Notes: generated by a model not told the origin, from the sequence alone. A stretch of 46,354 nucleotides of DNA from Variovorax sp. KK3 (GCF_001984055.1 NZ_LYVO01000058.1:1-46354); one strand, 5' to 3'; positions 7,658 to 16,339 are shown, counted from the first letter of the stretch. Made by a program: numbers and translations.

Positions 7658-8884
7658 TCAAGGCGTCAAGAGCTTGGCGCCGCCAGAAGTGACTTCCTTC
7701 GGCCACACCACCACCCATTTCCCATCCTGGATCTGCTTGATCCGCATCAGGTCGTCACCGAAGTTGCCGGTGCCGTTGAAGCGCAGCTTGCCCTGCAGCG
7801 TGTCGACCTTGTTGGCCTTGAGCCAGGTGCCGATGGCCTTGTCGTCCAGGCTCTTGGTGGCGACCACGCCGGCTTCGAGAATCTGCCAGGCGGTGTACGA
7901 AGCTGCGGCCTGCGTCTCCACCGACGTGTCCGGAAACCCGGCCTTGGTGGCACGCTCGCTGTAGACCTTCACGAACTCGGCCGCACCCAGGTTCGAGGTG
8001 AAGGGCGGCTGCGCCTCGAAGATGGTCGCCGACAGCGCGTTCTTCGCATCGGGCAAGGCCAGCAGCGGCCCCGGCGCGGGATACAGGTAGAAGTGCAACG
8101 GCGGCGTGTAGTCGATCTTCTTCATCGCATCGAGCAGCAGGTTGCCTTCCAGCCCGATCGCGCCCACCCACACGAAGTCGGGCTTCGCGTCTTTCACGCG
8201 GTTGGCGATGGGGCCGAAGTCGCGGTTGCCGAAGTCCCATTCGAGAAACAGCACCTCGGTCAGCCCGCGCTTCTTGACGACTTCGCGCGCGCCCGCGCTC
8301 ATGAACTGGATCGACGGGAACTTGCTGGTCACCACCGCCACCGTCTTCGGCGGCTTGGGCGAGGCCGCGAGAGCGTCGAAGAGCGTGTTGGGCACCGTGG
8401 TCGCCGGGTCCGAGCCGATCGACCAGGCGGGAAACTGCATGTCGTACTTGGCCAGAGACGGAATGCCCAGCGTGTGGTGCACCAGCACCTTGTTGTAGCG
8501 CTGCGCCACGCCCATCGCGGAGAGGATGGCGCCGGTGGCATACGGCCCCATCAGCAGGTCGACCTTGTCGGCCGTCACCAGTTGCTCGTACAAGGTACGC
8601 GCCAGGTCGGGCTTCGATTGGTCGTCCTTCACCACCCATTCCACCGGCCGCCCCAGCAGGCCGCCGCGCTTGTTGAGCTGCTCGACGTAGATCTCGCCCA
8701 CCAGTTTGTGGATCTGCGCCGTGGCCGACAGCGGCCCGGTCAGTGCGAGCGTGCTGCCGATGCGCACCGGCTGGCCCGATGCCTGCTGCGCCAGCGCGAT
8801 GCCCGATGCGGCCATCGCGAGCGCGGCCATGGCCGTGCGGCGCGGAATGCCGGGGAGCGGCGAAAGGGGCTGCTGCGTGTTCAT
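7658..8884 (-). CDS. livK: LivK-type periplasmic substrate-binding protein
   Basis: A 408-residue type I periplasmic binding protein for the Liv importer. The N-terminus (PRRTAMAALAMAASGIALAQQ) is an export signal with two arginines ahead of a moderately hydrophobic stretch, compatible with Sec or possibly Tat. The mature part begins PVRIGSTLALTGPLSATAQ, the standard opening of the family, and continues with VEWVVKDDQSKPDLA and GPYATGAILS. A good ribosome site (AGGAGA) precedes ATG 8884. It lies between a Bug protein gene and livH. The ligand is unknown; the linked dioxygenase and CoA genes suggest an aromatic or organic acid. Confidence 0.9.
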   Translation of the reverse strand: MNTQQPLSPLPGIPRRTAMAALAMAASGIALAQQASGQPVRIGSTLALTGPLSATAQIHKLVGEIYVEQLNKRGGLLGRPVEWVVKDDQSKPDLARTLYEQLVTADKVDLLMGPYATGAILSAMGVAQRYNKVLVHHTLGIPSLAKYDMQFPAWSIGSDPATTVPNTLFDALAASPKPPKTVAVVTSKFPSIQFMSAGAREVVKKRGLTEVLFLEWDFGNRDFGPIANRVKDAKPDFVWVGAIGLEGNLLLDAMKKIDYTPPLHFYLYPAPGPLLALPDAKNALSATIFEAQPPFTSNLGAAEFVKVYSERATKAGFPDTSVETQAAASYTAWQILEAGVVATKSLDDKAIGTWLKANKVDTLQGKLRFNGTGNFGDDLMRIKQIQDGKWVVVWPKEVTSGGAKLLTP

Positions 8885-8938
8885 GGTCCTCGTCTCCTTT
8901 GGTTGTATGGGCGAACGAAACGAATGCGGTGAAGGCGG

Positions 8939-9904
8939 TCAATCGACCTGCGCGCCGGAGCGCTTGACGAGCCCGGCCCATTTGGTCAGCTCGGTCTTGT
9001 TGAAAGGCTGCATCTCGTCCGCGCGCATCGAACGCGACTCGATGCCTTGCTCGCGCAGCCGCTGCGCCACTTCGGACTGGGCAAGCGCGGCCGCGCCGGC
9101 CTTGCGAAGCGAGGCCAAGGTGTCGGGCGGCGTGGCCGAAGGCGCGTACAGCATGAACCACGCGACCAGGTCGAAGTCGGCGATGCCCTGCTCCATCAGC
9201 GTGGGCACGTCGGTGGCCGCTGCGCTGCGCACCGCGCCGCTGGCGCCCAGCGCGCGCAGCTTGCCGGCCTTCATCTGCGGCAGCACCGCGGCCGGGTGGT
9301 AGAACATGAAGTCGACCTGCGAGGCGATCACGCCCGTCAACGCGGCGGCGCCTTCCTTGTAGGGCACGTGGATCATCTTGCCGCCCAGCCGCTGCGCGAG
9401 CAGTTCGCCCGCCAGGTGGCCCGAAGTGCCGTTGCCGGCCGAGGCGAAGGTCACGCCGGCCGGCCGGGCCGCGGCCTGCGCCAGGTCCTTGAGCGACTTG
9501 ATCGGTGACTCGGCCGCCACCACCAGCAGCGTAGGCGTGTAGCCAATGAAAGCCACCGGCGCGAAGTCGCGCAGCGGGTCGTAGGGCAGCCTGCTGAAGA
9601 GCGACGCGTTGATCGCATGCGTGCCCACCGTGCCCATCACCAGCGTGCGGCCGTCGGGCGCGGACTTGGCCACCAGGTCGCTGCCGGTCGAGCCGCCCGC
9701 GCCGGCGCGGTTGTCGACGATCACCGGCTGCTGCAGGTTCTTGCCGAGCGCCTCGCCCACCACGCGCGCCACCTGGTCGGTGGTGGTGCCGGCGCCGAAG
9801 GGCACGATCATCTTGATCGGGCCCTTGTCCTGCGCGGCGGCCGTGGTGCCCAGCAGCACCAGCAGCGCGGCACCGAGGGCTCGCATCGTCGTCCTGACAT
9901 TCAT
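8939..9904 (-). CDS. Bug/TctC family periplasmic binding protein
   Basis: A 321-residue Bug (TctC) family solute-binding protein with a signal peptide (residues 1 to about 25, ending TAAAQ). Family landmarks are IKMIVPFGAGTTTDQVARVVGE, VIVDNRAGAGGSTG, LVAKSAPDGRTLVMG and LPYDPLRDFAPVAF. GGAGA precedes ATG 9904. No TctA or TctB genes adjoin it; it lies in an operon with a Liv importer, a CaiB transferase and a dioxygenase. Bug proteins bind carboxylates and can act either in transport or as sensors. An orphan role, perhaps presenting ligand elsewhere, is inferred. Confidence 0.92.
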   Translation of the reverse strand: MNVRTTMRALGAALLVLLGTTAAAQDKGPIKMIVPFGAGTTTDQVARVVGEALGKNLQQPVIVDNRAGAGGSTGSDLVAKSAPDGRTLVMGTVGTHAINASLFSRLPYDPLRDFAPVAFIGYTPTLLVVAAESPIKSLKDLAQAAARPAGVTFASAGNGTSGHLAGELLAQRLGGKMIHVPYKEGAAALTGVIASQVDFMFYHPAAVLPQMKAGKLRALGASGAVRSAAATDVPTLMEQGIADFDLVAWFMLYAPSATPPDTLASLRKAGAAALAQSEVAQRLREQGIESRSMRADEMQPFNKTELTKWAGLVKRSGAQVD

Positions 9905-9928
9905 CTCTGTCTCCGTTCTTGTCGTCGT

Positions 9929-11068
9929 TCAGTGGTGCTGCTTGAGCGCCGCGCGTATCTCGTCGCTGTGCTCGCCCAGCGTCGGCGGCGGCCGCACCTG
10001 GAGCGCACGCTCGCCGTCGAAACTGACCGGCGAGCGCACGGTGCGGAAGAGCCCCATCACCGGATGCTCGGCCGATGTCATCAGCTGCAGGTGCTTCGCC
10101 TGCGGGTCTTCCAGCGCCTCGCTGGTGTCGTACATCGGCGCGTGCGGCACGTCTTCGCGTGCCAGGCGGCGGCACCACTCGTCGCGCGGCTGCGTGCGAA
10201 AGCGCTCGCCCAGCAGGGTGATCAGCGTCTCCTGGTGGTCGATGCGCGCCTCGCGCGTGGCGAAGCGCGGGTCGTCGAAGATGTCGGGCTGCTCGATCGC
10301 CACCGCCAGTCCGCGCCAGAACTTCTCGGGCGACGACATGTGCAGCGCCACCCACTTGCCGTCCGCGCAGCGCAGCACGTACGACTGCGACACGCTGGGC
10401 CGGCTGTAAGGCCCCATCACCTCGTCGACCTGAAAGTAATGCGTGAACGCGTCGAGGTTGAAGTGCGCCATGGCCTCCAACATCGACACCTCCACCTTGC
10501 GGCCGACGCCCGTGCGGCCGCGCTCGAACAACGCACCGAGCACGCCGTACGCGGCATAGAAGCCGGTCAGCGCATCGGCGATGGCCGGGCCCACCACGCG
10601 CGGGTTCTCGGGGTTCACCAGCAGGTTCAGGAAGCCGCTCGCCGCCTGCGCCACCGTGTCGTAGGCCGGCCGCCCCGCGGCGGGCCCGGTCGAGCCGAAG
10701 CCGCTGATGGCCACGTAGATCAGCTTCGGGTTGATCGCGCGCAGCCGTTCGGCACCCACGCCCAGCTTCTCCGCCACGCCGGGCCGGAAGTTCTGGATGT
10801 ACACGTCGGCATCCGCGATCAGCGCGTCGAGCACTTCGCGGTCGGCCGCGTCGCGCGTGTCGAGCGTGAGGCTGCGCTTGTTGCGGTTGTACGTTTGGTA
10901 ATGCGGGCTGTACAGGCCGTTCTTGAAGGCGCGAAAGGGGTCGCCCGTGCCCGGCTGCTCCACCTTGATCACGTCGGCGCCCAGGTCGCCCAGCAGCATG
11001 CCGGCGGCCGGCCCCGTGATGAAGGTGCCCTGCTCGATGACCTTGAGGCCCTGGAGGACGGGGATCAT
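9929..11068 (-). CDS. CaiB/BaiF family (class III) CoA-transferase
   Basis: A 379-residue class III CoA-transferase, which moves CoA between carboxylic acids through an enzyme-aspartyl anhydride. The catalytic aspartate is probably Asp165 in VVGPAIADALTG. Other family blocks are LLGDLGADVIKVEQPG (about 26-40), NRNKRSLTLD and a C-terminal RPPPTLGEHSDEI. Its start overlaps the stop of the citrate-synthase-family lyase as ATGA, so the two are translationally coupled. This pairing suggests that the transferase makes a CoA thioester which the lyase then cleaves. The acid is not identifiable from the sequence. Confidence 0.92.
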   Translation of the reverse strand: MIPVLQGLKVIEQGTFITGPAAGMLLGDLGADVIKVEQPGTGDPFRAFKNGLYSPHYQTYNRNKRSLTLDTRDAADREVLDALIADADVYIQNFRPGVAEKLGVGAERLRAINPKLIYVAISGFGSTGPAAGRPAYDTVAQAASGFLNLLVNPENPRVVGPAIADALTGFYAAYGVLGALFERGRTGVGRKVEVSMLEAMAHFNLDAFTHYFQVDEVMGPYSRPSVSQSYVLRCADGKWVALHMSSPEKFWRGLAVAIEQPDIFDDPRFATREARIDHQETLITLLGERFRTQPRDEWCRRLAREDVPHAPMYDTSEALEDPQAKHLQLMTSAEHPVMGLFRTVRSPVSFDGERALQVRPPPTLGEHSDEIRAALKQHH

Positions 11069-11871
11069 GCGTGCTTCCCGAATCCTGCGGGCACCTCGCC
11101 CTCGTATTCCACCTCGCGCGTCGCCTGGTACGACAGCGCGAAGCCGATGGGCTGGCGGATCTCTTCGACCATGTGCGCGATCAGCCCCGCGGTGCGCGCC
11201 AGCATCGGCACGCCCTTGAGCCCTTCGACCGGAAAGCCCGCGCCCAGCAGCACCGAGGGAATCGCGCCCGACACGTTGAGCTTGAGCGGCTTGTTCAGCA
11301 CCTCGGGCAGGAGCCGTTCGGCGGCTTCTGCGATCTGCACGAAGCGCAGGTCGGTGCCGGCTGCCTTGGCCGCGTCGAACAGCGCGCCCACGCGTTCGTC
11401 ACGTTCCTTGTGCAGCGGATGGCCATAGCCCGGAATGCTGCGGCCCGCCGCGCGCCAGGCCTTCATCACCGAGAGTGCGGCGTCGTCCATCGATCGGCCG
11501 GCCTGCATCTGCGCGTCCATCTCGACGTACATGCGCCCGGCGGTTTCGGACGAGCCCAGCACCACCGAGCCGCAGCCCAGGACGCCGGCGGCCACCGCGC
11601 CCTGCATCGCGTCGGGCGCCGCGGCGAAGGTCATGCGTGCGGCCTGCACGCTGGGCACCAGGCCGTGCTCGGCAATGGCCACCAGCGTGGCGTTGAGCAC
11701 CGCCGCCTGGCCCGCGCTCGGCATCTGCCCGGTCAAGAGCAGGAAGAAGTGGTCGACGAAGGAGATCTTGCCGATCAGCTCCTTCGACAGGTCGTGCCCG
11801 CGGATCACGATCGTGTGTTCGTCCGAGGTGCAGATGGCCGTGCGCGGCACGGTGGCCTTGCCGATCTTCAT
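11065..11871 (-). CDS. Citrate-synthase-family lyase (citryl-CoA-lyase-like)
   Basis: A 268-residue protein made of the small-domain core of the citrate synthase fold. Citrate synthases have about 370-430 residues; this size is typical of proteins annotated as citryl-CoA lyase. Catalytic landmarks are kept: EHGLVPS with His69, PGYGHPLHK with His151, and ARTAGLIAHMVEEI near the C-terminus. It probably catalyses Claisen-type cleavage or condensation of an acyl-CoA with an oxoacid. It is coupled to the CaiB gene and follows the ring-cleavage dioxygenase by 40 bases. I infer that it splits the CoA thioester of a ring-cleavage product; a role in ordinary citrate metabolism is less likely. Confidence 0.8.
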   Translation of the reverse strand: MKIGKATVPRTAICTSDEHTIVIRGHDLSKELIGKISFVDHFFLLLTGQMPSAGQAAVLNATLVAIAEHGLVPSVQAARMTFAAAPDAMQGAVAAGVLGCGSVVLGSSETAGRMYVEMDAQMQAGRSMDDAALSVMKAWRAAGRSIPGYGHPLHKERDERVGALFDAAKAAGTDLRFVQIAEAAERLLPEVLNKPLKLNVSGAIPSVLLGAGFPVEGLKGVPMLARTAGLIAHMVEEIRQPIGFALSYQATREVEYEGEVPAGFGKHA

Positions 11872-11911
11872 GAGAGTCCTTGCGAAGAAATGGAACGAGG
11901 GGGAGCGGTGC

Positions 11912-12799
11912 TCAATGCGGCACCGGTGCGAGCCGCACGTCGAAGCTGGCCGAGTAATAGGGCACGGCCATGTCGCGCCCGTCCACCGCCTTGCCCGGCG
12001 GATGCGACTCGAAGTCGACCACCAGGCTGTCGCGCTTGCCGAACACCGCGTCCTGCTCGATGTACGGGCTGCCGCCCACGAACACCTGCGTCGTCAGCGT
12101 CACGTGGCCGGGCGCCGACACCTGCAGGTGGATGTGGCCGGGCCGGTAGATGCTGCGTTCGGTGGCGCGCATCATGTCGCCCACCGGGCCATCGTCGGGA
12201 ATCGGGTAGTAGGCGGGCAGGATCGACCAGAACCAGTAGCGGCCCTGCGCGTCGGTGCGAAACCGGCCGCGCGCCGCCATCGACGGCTCGGCGCTGAGTT
12301 GCACGTCGTATTTGCCTTCGCCGTCGCCCGACCAGATGTCGAGCAGCGCGCCTTCGAGCGGCGCGCCGTGCACGTCGGTCACGCGGCCCATGTAGAAGGT
12401 CGGCTCGCCGCGCGCGCTGCCGCGGATGTCGGCGCCCAGCGGCTCGTCGGGCGCGCCGGACCAGTAGAAGGGGCCTTCCACCGTGGCCTCGGTCGCCTCG
12501 GTCGCGCCCTGCGCCGGTCCGCTGGCGCGCGCCTGCGCCAGCGCCACCACCATCATCGACAGGCCGATGGTGTCCGACAGCAAGATGAATTCGGGCCGCT
12601 TGTCGGTCGAGATCTGCCCCGTGGCCTCGAGGAACTTCATCGCCGCCAGCCATTCCTCGGGCTTCAGGTCCACTTCGCGGGCAAAGGCGTGGATGTGCTT
12701 CACCAGCGCCGTCATCAGCTCGCGCAGCCGCGGGTCGGGCGTCTTCGCGAAGGCATCGAGCACGTCCTGCGTGATGCTGTCCTGGTTGTAGTCGGCCAT
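11912..12799 (-). CDS. Intradiol ring-cleavage dioxygenase (catechol/hydroxyquinol 1,2-dioxygenase type)
   Basis: A 295-residue non-haem Fe(III) intradiol dioxygenase with an N-terminal helical dimerisation domain (about 1-100) and the catalytic beta-sandwich from about 105 (VEGPFYW). The iron ligands expected for the family are visible: Tyr164 (EGKYDVQ), Tyr197 or Tyr198 (AYYPIPDDGPVG), His222 and His224 (RPGHIHLQVS). Length and ligand spacing fit hydroxyquinol or catechol 1,2-dioxygenases, not the two-subunit protocatechuate enzyme. It opens the minus-strand operon and faces a divergent LysR gene. The exact diol is not determined; no muconate cycloisomerase gene is nearby. Confidence 0.9.
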   Translation of the reverse strand: MADYNQDSITQDVLDAFAKTPDPRLRELMTALVKHIHAFAREVDLKPEEWLAAMKFLEATGQISTDKRPEFILLSDTIGLSMMVVALAQARASGPAQGATEATEATVEGPFYWSGAPDEPLGADIRGSARGEPTFYMGRVTDVHGAPLEGALLDIWSGDGEGKYDVQLSAEPSMAARGRFRTDAQGRYWFWSILPAYYPIPDDGPVGDMMRATERSIYRPGHIHLQVSAPGHVTLTTQVFVGGSPYIEQDAVFGKRDSLVVDFESHPPGKAVDGRDMAVPYYSASFDVRLAPVPH

Positions 12800-12891
12800 G
12801 TCGCGTCTCCTGTCTCGCCGTCGATTCGGGCGTCTTCGTCTTCTGTGTGGGCCGGACGATAGGCCCCGGGAAAGCGCGCGGCAAATGATGA

Positions 12892-12905
12892 ATTTCCATG
12901 GATAT
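12892..12905. promoter_or_regulatory. Imperfect palindrome between the dioxygenase and LysR genes
   Basis: The 139-base gap between the divergent starts contains ATTTCCATGGATAT, a near-perfect dyad centred on CCATGG. LysR-type regulators bind A/T-bounded dyads in such divergent gaps, so this is a candidate recognition site. It lies about 34 bases before the LysR start. The assignment rests on position and symmetry only. Confidence 0.35.
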
Positions 12906-12938
12906 CATCGACGCCGTCGATCATTCGCAGGGGTTTTC

Positions 12939-13847
12939 ATGGAGATGCGCCATCTGCGCTACTTCGTCGCGCTGGCCGATTGCCTGAGCTTCACGCGGGC
13001 CGCGGAGCGGGTGCACGTGACGCAATCGACGCTCTCGCACCAGATCAAGCAGCTCGAGGACGAGCTGGGCCAGCCGCTCTTCGAACGCATCGGCAAGAAG
13101 GTGGTGACCACCGAAGCCGGCGAACTGCTGCGGGGCTTCGCGTCGCGCGCCCTCAGGGAGGTCGACCAGGGCGTGGCCCTGCTCAAGCCGGGCAGCAACA
13201 GCCTCACCGGCCAGGTGCGCATCGGCGCCACCCACACCTTCAACATCGGGCTCATCCCCGAATGCGTGGCCCTTTCGCTCGCGCGGCACCCGACCGTGCG
13301 CATCACCGTCGAGGAGCTGGCTGCCGAGGTGATCGCCGCGCGCCTGGTGGCCGGCGAGCTGGACCTGGGCATTTCGTACCGCCCCGACGAGCCCGACGGC
13401 CTGTGGTTCGAGCCGCTCTACAACGAAGAAATGGTGCTGGTCGTGGCCACCACCCATCCGCTGGCCGCGCGCAAGCGCATCCGCATGGTCGAGCTGCACC
13501 GGCAAGACCTGGTGCTGGTGTCGCGCGCCTTCTCCACCCGCACGATGCTGGAGGAATGCTTTCGCGCAGCCGGCTGCGAGCCGACGGTGGTCGCCGAGAT
13601 GTCCACCGTGGCGCCGATGCTGGCGCTGGTGGCCCGCACCCAGATCGGATCGATCGTGGCCATCAACGCGGTGCCCGAGGGCATGCCCGGCCTCAAGGTG
13701 ATCCCGCTCGAAAGCCCGACACCCATCCGCACGCCGGGCATCCTCTGGCGGCTGGGCGAGACGCGGCCCGCGGTGGTGCAGTCCTTCGCGGTGATCCTGC
13801 GCAAGACGGCGCTCGGCAACAGCCTGCGGCGCGAAGGGCCGGGCTGA
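12939..13847 (+). CDS. LysR-type transcriptional regulator
   Basis: A 302-residue LysR-type regulator. The N-terminal winged HTH (residues 1-60) reads MRHLRYFVALADCLSFTRAA then VTQSTLSHQIKQLE and LFER; the type 2 periplasmic-like effector domain begins near 90 (GQVRIGATHTFN). The frame stays open to 12798, but ATG 12939 fits the conserved MEMRHLRYF start of the family. It is transcribed away from the dioxygenase operon, the usual arrangement for a LysR activator of the neighbouring catabolic genes responding to a substrate or intermediate. A 9-base tandem repeat begins nine bases after its stop. Confidence 0.92.
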   Translation: MEMRHLRYFVALADCLSFTRAAERVHVTQSTLSHQIKQLEDELGQPLFERIGKKVVTTEAGELLRGFASRALREVDQGVALLKPGSNSLTGQVRIGATHTFNIGLIPECVALSLARHPTVRITVEELAAEVIAARLVAGELDLGISYRPDEPDGLWFEPLYNEEMVLVVATTHPLAARKRIRMVELHRQDLVLVSRAFSTRTMLEECFRAAGCEPTVVAEMSTVAPMLALVARTQIGSIVAINAVPEGMPGLKVIPLESPTPIRTPGILWRLGETRPAVVQSFAVILRKTALGNSLRREGPG

Positions 13848-13855
13848 TCCCCTGC

Positions 13856-13918
13856 ATCTCGGGCATCTCGGGCATCTCGGGCAACTCGGGCAACTCGGGC
13901 AACTCGGGCAACTCGGGC
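13856..13918. repeat. Nine-base tandem repeat (seven units)
   Basis: Seven perfect 9-base units follow the LysR stop codon: three copies of ATCTCGGGC and then four of AACTCGGGC. The unit is a multiple of three and no gene reads through it. It sits between the LysR gene and the promoter region of the first TRAP gene and looks like a polymorphic minisatellite. It is too short and lacks spacers, so it is not a CRISPR array. Confidence 0.9.
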
Positions 13919-13940
13919 ATGCCGCGGAGGGGCGGCCCGA

Positions 13941-13969
13941 TTGACAAGGCTAAAAGTCCTATTAATAAT
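13941..13969 (+). promoter_or_regulatory. Candidate sigma70 promoter with the shared motif in its spacer
   Basis: TTGACA (13941-13946) and AATAAT (13964-13969) are 17 bases apart, close to the sigma70 consensus. The spacer and -10 overlap AAGTCCTATTAATA (13954-13967), a degenerate copy of the motif found before most units of the island. It would give a leader of about 140 bases for the TRAP binding-protein gene at 14119. The 271-base gap 13848-14118 holds only this, the tandem repeat and a second motif copy. Confidence 0.6.
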
Positions 13970-14081
13970 TCTTTCGACTGTCCGGCGCCGCGTCGAAGCG
14001 GTGCCCGCGACGGGTCAGGCAAGCGTCACAGAACGCCGAGGAGGCATCGACCAGTTCGCGCGCAGCGGCTCTGGATGGTGG

Positions 14082-14108
14082 AAGTCCTATTGATCCAACG
14101 TTAAGTCC
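14082..14108 (+). promoter_or_regulatory. Motif copy AAGTCCTATTGATC with a repeated AAGTCC half
   Basis: AAGTCCTATTGATC at 14082-14095 matches the island motif AAGTACTATTGACA at 12 of 14 positions. AAGTCC recurs at 14103-14108, 21 bases (two helical turns) downstream, just ahead of the ribosome site of the gene at 14119. The spacing suggests a dimeric or tandem operator downstream of the promoter. Confidence 0.45.
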
Positions 14109-14118
14109 GGAGACAACC

Positions 14119-15168
14119 ATGCGAATCCTCTCGTCCGCCATCGGCCTCGTTCTCGCCGCAGCCGCGGCCGTGGTGCCCCTGTCGGCAGCCGCGCAGGCCG
14201 CGCAGCCGATCGTGCTGAAGTACTCGTCGTACCACCCGCAGACCATCTGGTTCACCAGCAAGGGCATCAACCCGTGGATCGCCGAGGTCGAGAAGGCGAC
14301 CCAGGGCCGCGTGAAGATCGAGACGCTGCCGAAGACCGTCGGCACGCCGGCCAGCGCCTTCGAGGTCTCGCGCGACGGCCTGGCCGACATGTCGATCGTG
14401 ATCGCCGGCTACACGCCCGGCCGCTTCCCGCTGGCCGAGATGGGCGAGCTGCCCTTCGCCGGCGACGACGCCTCGACGATGTCGCCCGCCTTCGACCGCG
14501 TCTACCGCAAGCACTTCGCCAAGGCCGAGGAGTTCAAGGGCGTCGAGGTGCTCAGCATCTTCACCATCTCGCCCGGCCACATCTTCACCACCAAGCGGCA
14601 GGTGAAGACCATGGACGACATGAAGGGCCTCAAGCTCCGCAGCCCGGGCGCCACCTCGACGCGCTCGCTCACGCTGATGGGCGCGGTGCCTATCCTGAAG
14701 TCCTTCACCGAGGCGCACGAGATGCTGTCCACCGGCGCGATCGACGGCAGCCTGATGCTCAAGGAAACCGTGAAGTCCGGCAACGCGGTCGACCTTCTGA
14801 AGTACGGCACGCTGGTGCCGGGCGGCGTGTTCAACGCGGTGCTGGCCGTCGTGGTCAACGCCGACAAGTGGAAGGCCATTCCCGAAGCCGACCGCAAGGC
14901 CATCATGTCGGTCTCGGGCGAGGCGCTGGCCCGCCACATGGGCACCGCCTACGTCGAAGCCGACAAGGAGGCGATGGGCCTCATGGCCCAGGCCAAGTAC
15001 GTGGTCGAGCCGGCCAGCCCCGCGCTGGTGTCCGACATGAAGAAGGCGCTGGCGCCGCAGGAGGCCGAATGGGTCGACCGCGCCAAGAAGAAGGGCGCCG
15101 CCGACCCGATGGCCGCGCTCGCCGAGTTCCGCCAGGAATCGGCCAAGGCCGGCGCCGCATCGCGCTGA
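14119..15168 (+). CDS. TRAP transporter substrate-binding protein DctP (copy 1)
   Basis: A 349-residue periplasmic DctP-family binding protein for a TRAP importer. The signal peptide spans about residues 1-31 (LSSAIGLVLAAAAAVVPLSA then AQAAQ). The mature protein opens with VLKYSSYHPQTIWFTSK and has INPWIAEVEKATQGRVKIE, LPKTVGTP and the ligand-arginine region MKGLKLRSPG. GGAG precedes ATG 14119. It is closest by eye to copy 4 at 20349 (shared GPxI-type WIAEVEKATQGRVK and LPKTVGTP blocks). No DctQ or DctM adjoins it; the only membrane pair in the window is at 21393-23246. It is followed by a luciferase-like monooxygenase gene. Confidence 0.92.
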   Translation: MRILSSAIGLVLAAAAAVVPLSAAAQAAQPIVLKYSSYHPQTIWFTSKGINPWIAEVEKATQGRVKIETLPKTVGTPASAFEVSRDGLADMSIVIAGYTPGRFPLAEMGELPFAGDDASTMSPAFDRVYRKHFAKAEEFKGVEVLSIFTISPGHIFTTKRQVKTMDDMKGLKLRSPGATSTRSLTLMGAVPILKSFTEAHEMLSTGAIDGSLMLKETVKSGNAVDLLKYGTLVPGGVFNAVLAVVVNADKWKAIPEADRKAIMSVSGEALARHMGTAYVEADKEAMGLMAQAKYVVEPASPALVSDMKKALAPQEAEWVDRAKKKGAADPMAALAEFRQESAKAGAASR

Positions 15169-15223
15169 ACGCAGCAACCTGCGACCTGCAACCTGCAACC
15201 CGCCCACGACGGAGACGCGCTTC

Positions 15224-16339
15224 ATGGATCTCGGCTTTTTCACCATGCCCCTTCACCCGCTGTCGCGGAACTACCCGGACACGCTGGACGAAGACCGCGA
15301 GGCGATCATCCTGGCGGACCAACTGGGCTTCACCGAAGCCTTCGTCGGCGAGCACGTCACCGACCTGTCGGAGCCCATCAGCTCGTCGCTGATGTTCCTG
15401 GCTTCGCTGGCCAGCGACACGCACCAGATCAAGCTGGGCAGCGGCACCGTCAACCTGCCGAACAACCACCCGGCGGCGGTGGCGGCCCAGGTCGCGATGC
15501 TCGACAACCTGCTGCGGGGGCGATTCCTGTTCGGCATCGGGCCTGGCGGGCTCAAGTCCGACTCCGAAGCCTTCGGCAACCTCGACGAGGACCGCACGGC
15601 GATGTTCGTCGAGGCCATCGACCACATCCTCGCCATGTGGCAGGACGAGGCGCCGATCGTGCGCGACGGCAAGTACTGGAAGATCCACATGGATCGCACC
15701 TACGTGAAGGAGCTGGGGCAGGGCATGATGCTGCGGCCCTACCAGGGGCGCATCCCCGACATCTTCGCCACCGTGGTCGCGCCGTATTCCAAGGGCATCG
15801 TCTCCGCGGCCGAGCGCGGCTGGCTGCCGATCACCGGCGACATGCTGCAGCCCGTGTGGCAGGCCACGCACTGGCCGCTCTACGAAAAGGGCTGCAAGAA
15901 CGTCGGCCGCGTGGCGGACCGCAACGACTGGCGCGTGGGCGTGAACATCTTCGTCGGTGACGACGCCGCCACGGCCAGGCGCTACGGCGGCAGCGCCGAA
16001 GGCCCCTACGGACAGCGCTGGGAAAGCCTGCGCACGCGCTTCGTCTTCAACGGCCGCATGGACCTGTTCAAGTCCGACCTCGACATGCCCGATTCGGCCA
16101 TCGACGCGCAGTTCCTGGTCGACAACCTCACCATCAGCGGCACGCCCGAGCAGGTGGCCGAGAAGCTGCTGGCCCGCCACGACGCGCTGGGCGGCTTCGG
16201 CACCGTGCTCTACGTCGGCGCCGACTGGCAAGACCCGGCGCTCGCGCGTCGCTCGATGGAGCTGATGGCCACGCGCGTGATGCCCATGGTCAACGCCGCG
16301 CTCGCCGATCGCGAGCCGCGCACGGGCACCCTCGGCTGA
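15224..16339 (+). CDS. Luciferase-like (LLM class) flavin-dependent monooxygenase
   Basis: A 371-residue bacterial-luciferase-like TIM-barrel protein that would use reduced flavin and O2 to oxidise an organic substrate. Landmarks are MDLGFFTMPLHP, ADQLGFTEAFVGEHVT (about 27-42), IKLGSGTVNLPNNHP and RGRFLFGIGPGG. It needs a separate flavin reductase; the only one in the window is at 41098. The ATG follows GGAGACG with somewhat long spacing. It probably shares a transcript with the TRAP protein gene 55 bases upstream, linking uptake to oxygenation. Reaction type (hydroxylation or Baeyer-Villiger-like oxidation) is not deducible. Confidence 0.88.
   Translation: MDLGFFTMPLHPLSRNYPDTLDEDREAIILADQLGFTEAFVGEHVTDLSEPISSSLMFLASLASDTHQIKLGSGTVNLPNNHPAAVAAQVAMLDNLLRGRFLFGIGPGGLKSDSEAFGNLDEDRTAMFVEAIDHILAMWQDEAPIVRDGKYWKIHMDRTYVKELGQGMMLRPYQGRIPDIFATVVAPYSKGIVSAAERGWLPITGDMLQPVWQATHWPLYEKGCKNVGRVADRNDWRVGVNIFVGDDAATARRYGGSAEGPYGQRWESLRTRFVFNGRMDLFKSDLDMPDSAIDAQFLVDNLTISGTPEQVAEKLLARHDALGGFGTVLYVGADWQDPALARRSMELMATRVMPMVNAALADREPRTGTLG

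Noticed and set aside
13856..13918. CRISPR-like repeat array
   Set aside because: Units are nine bases, directly adjacent and without spacers; no cas genes are near.
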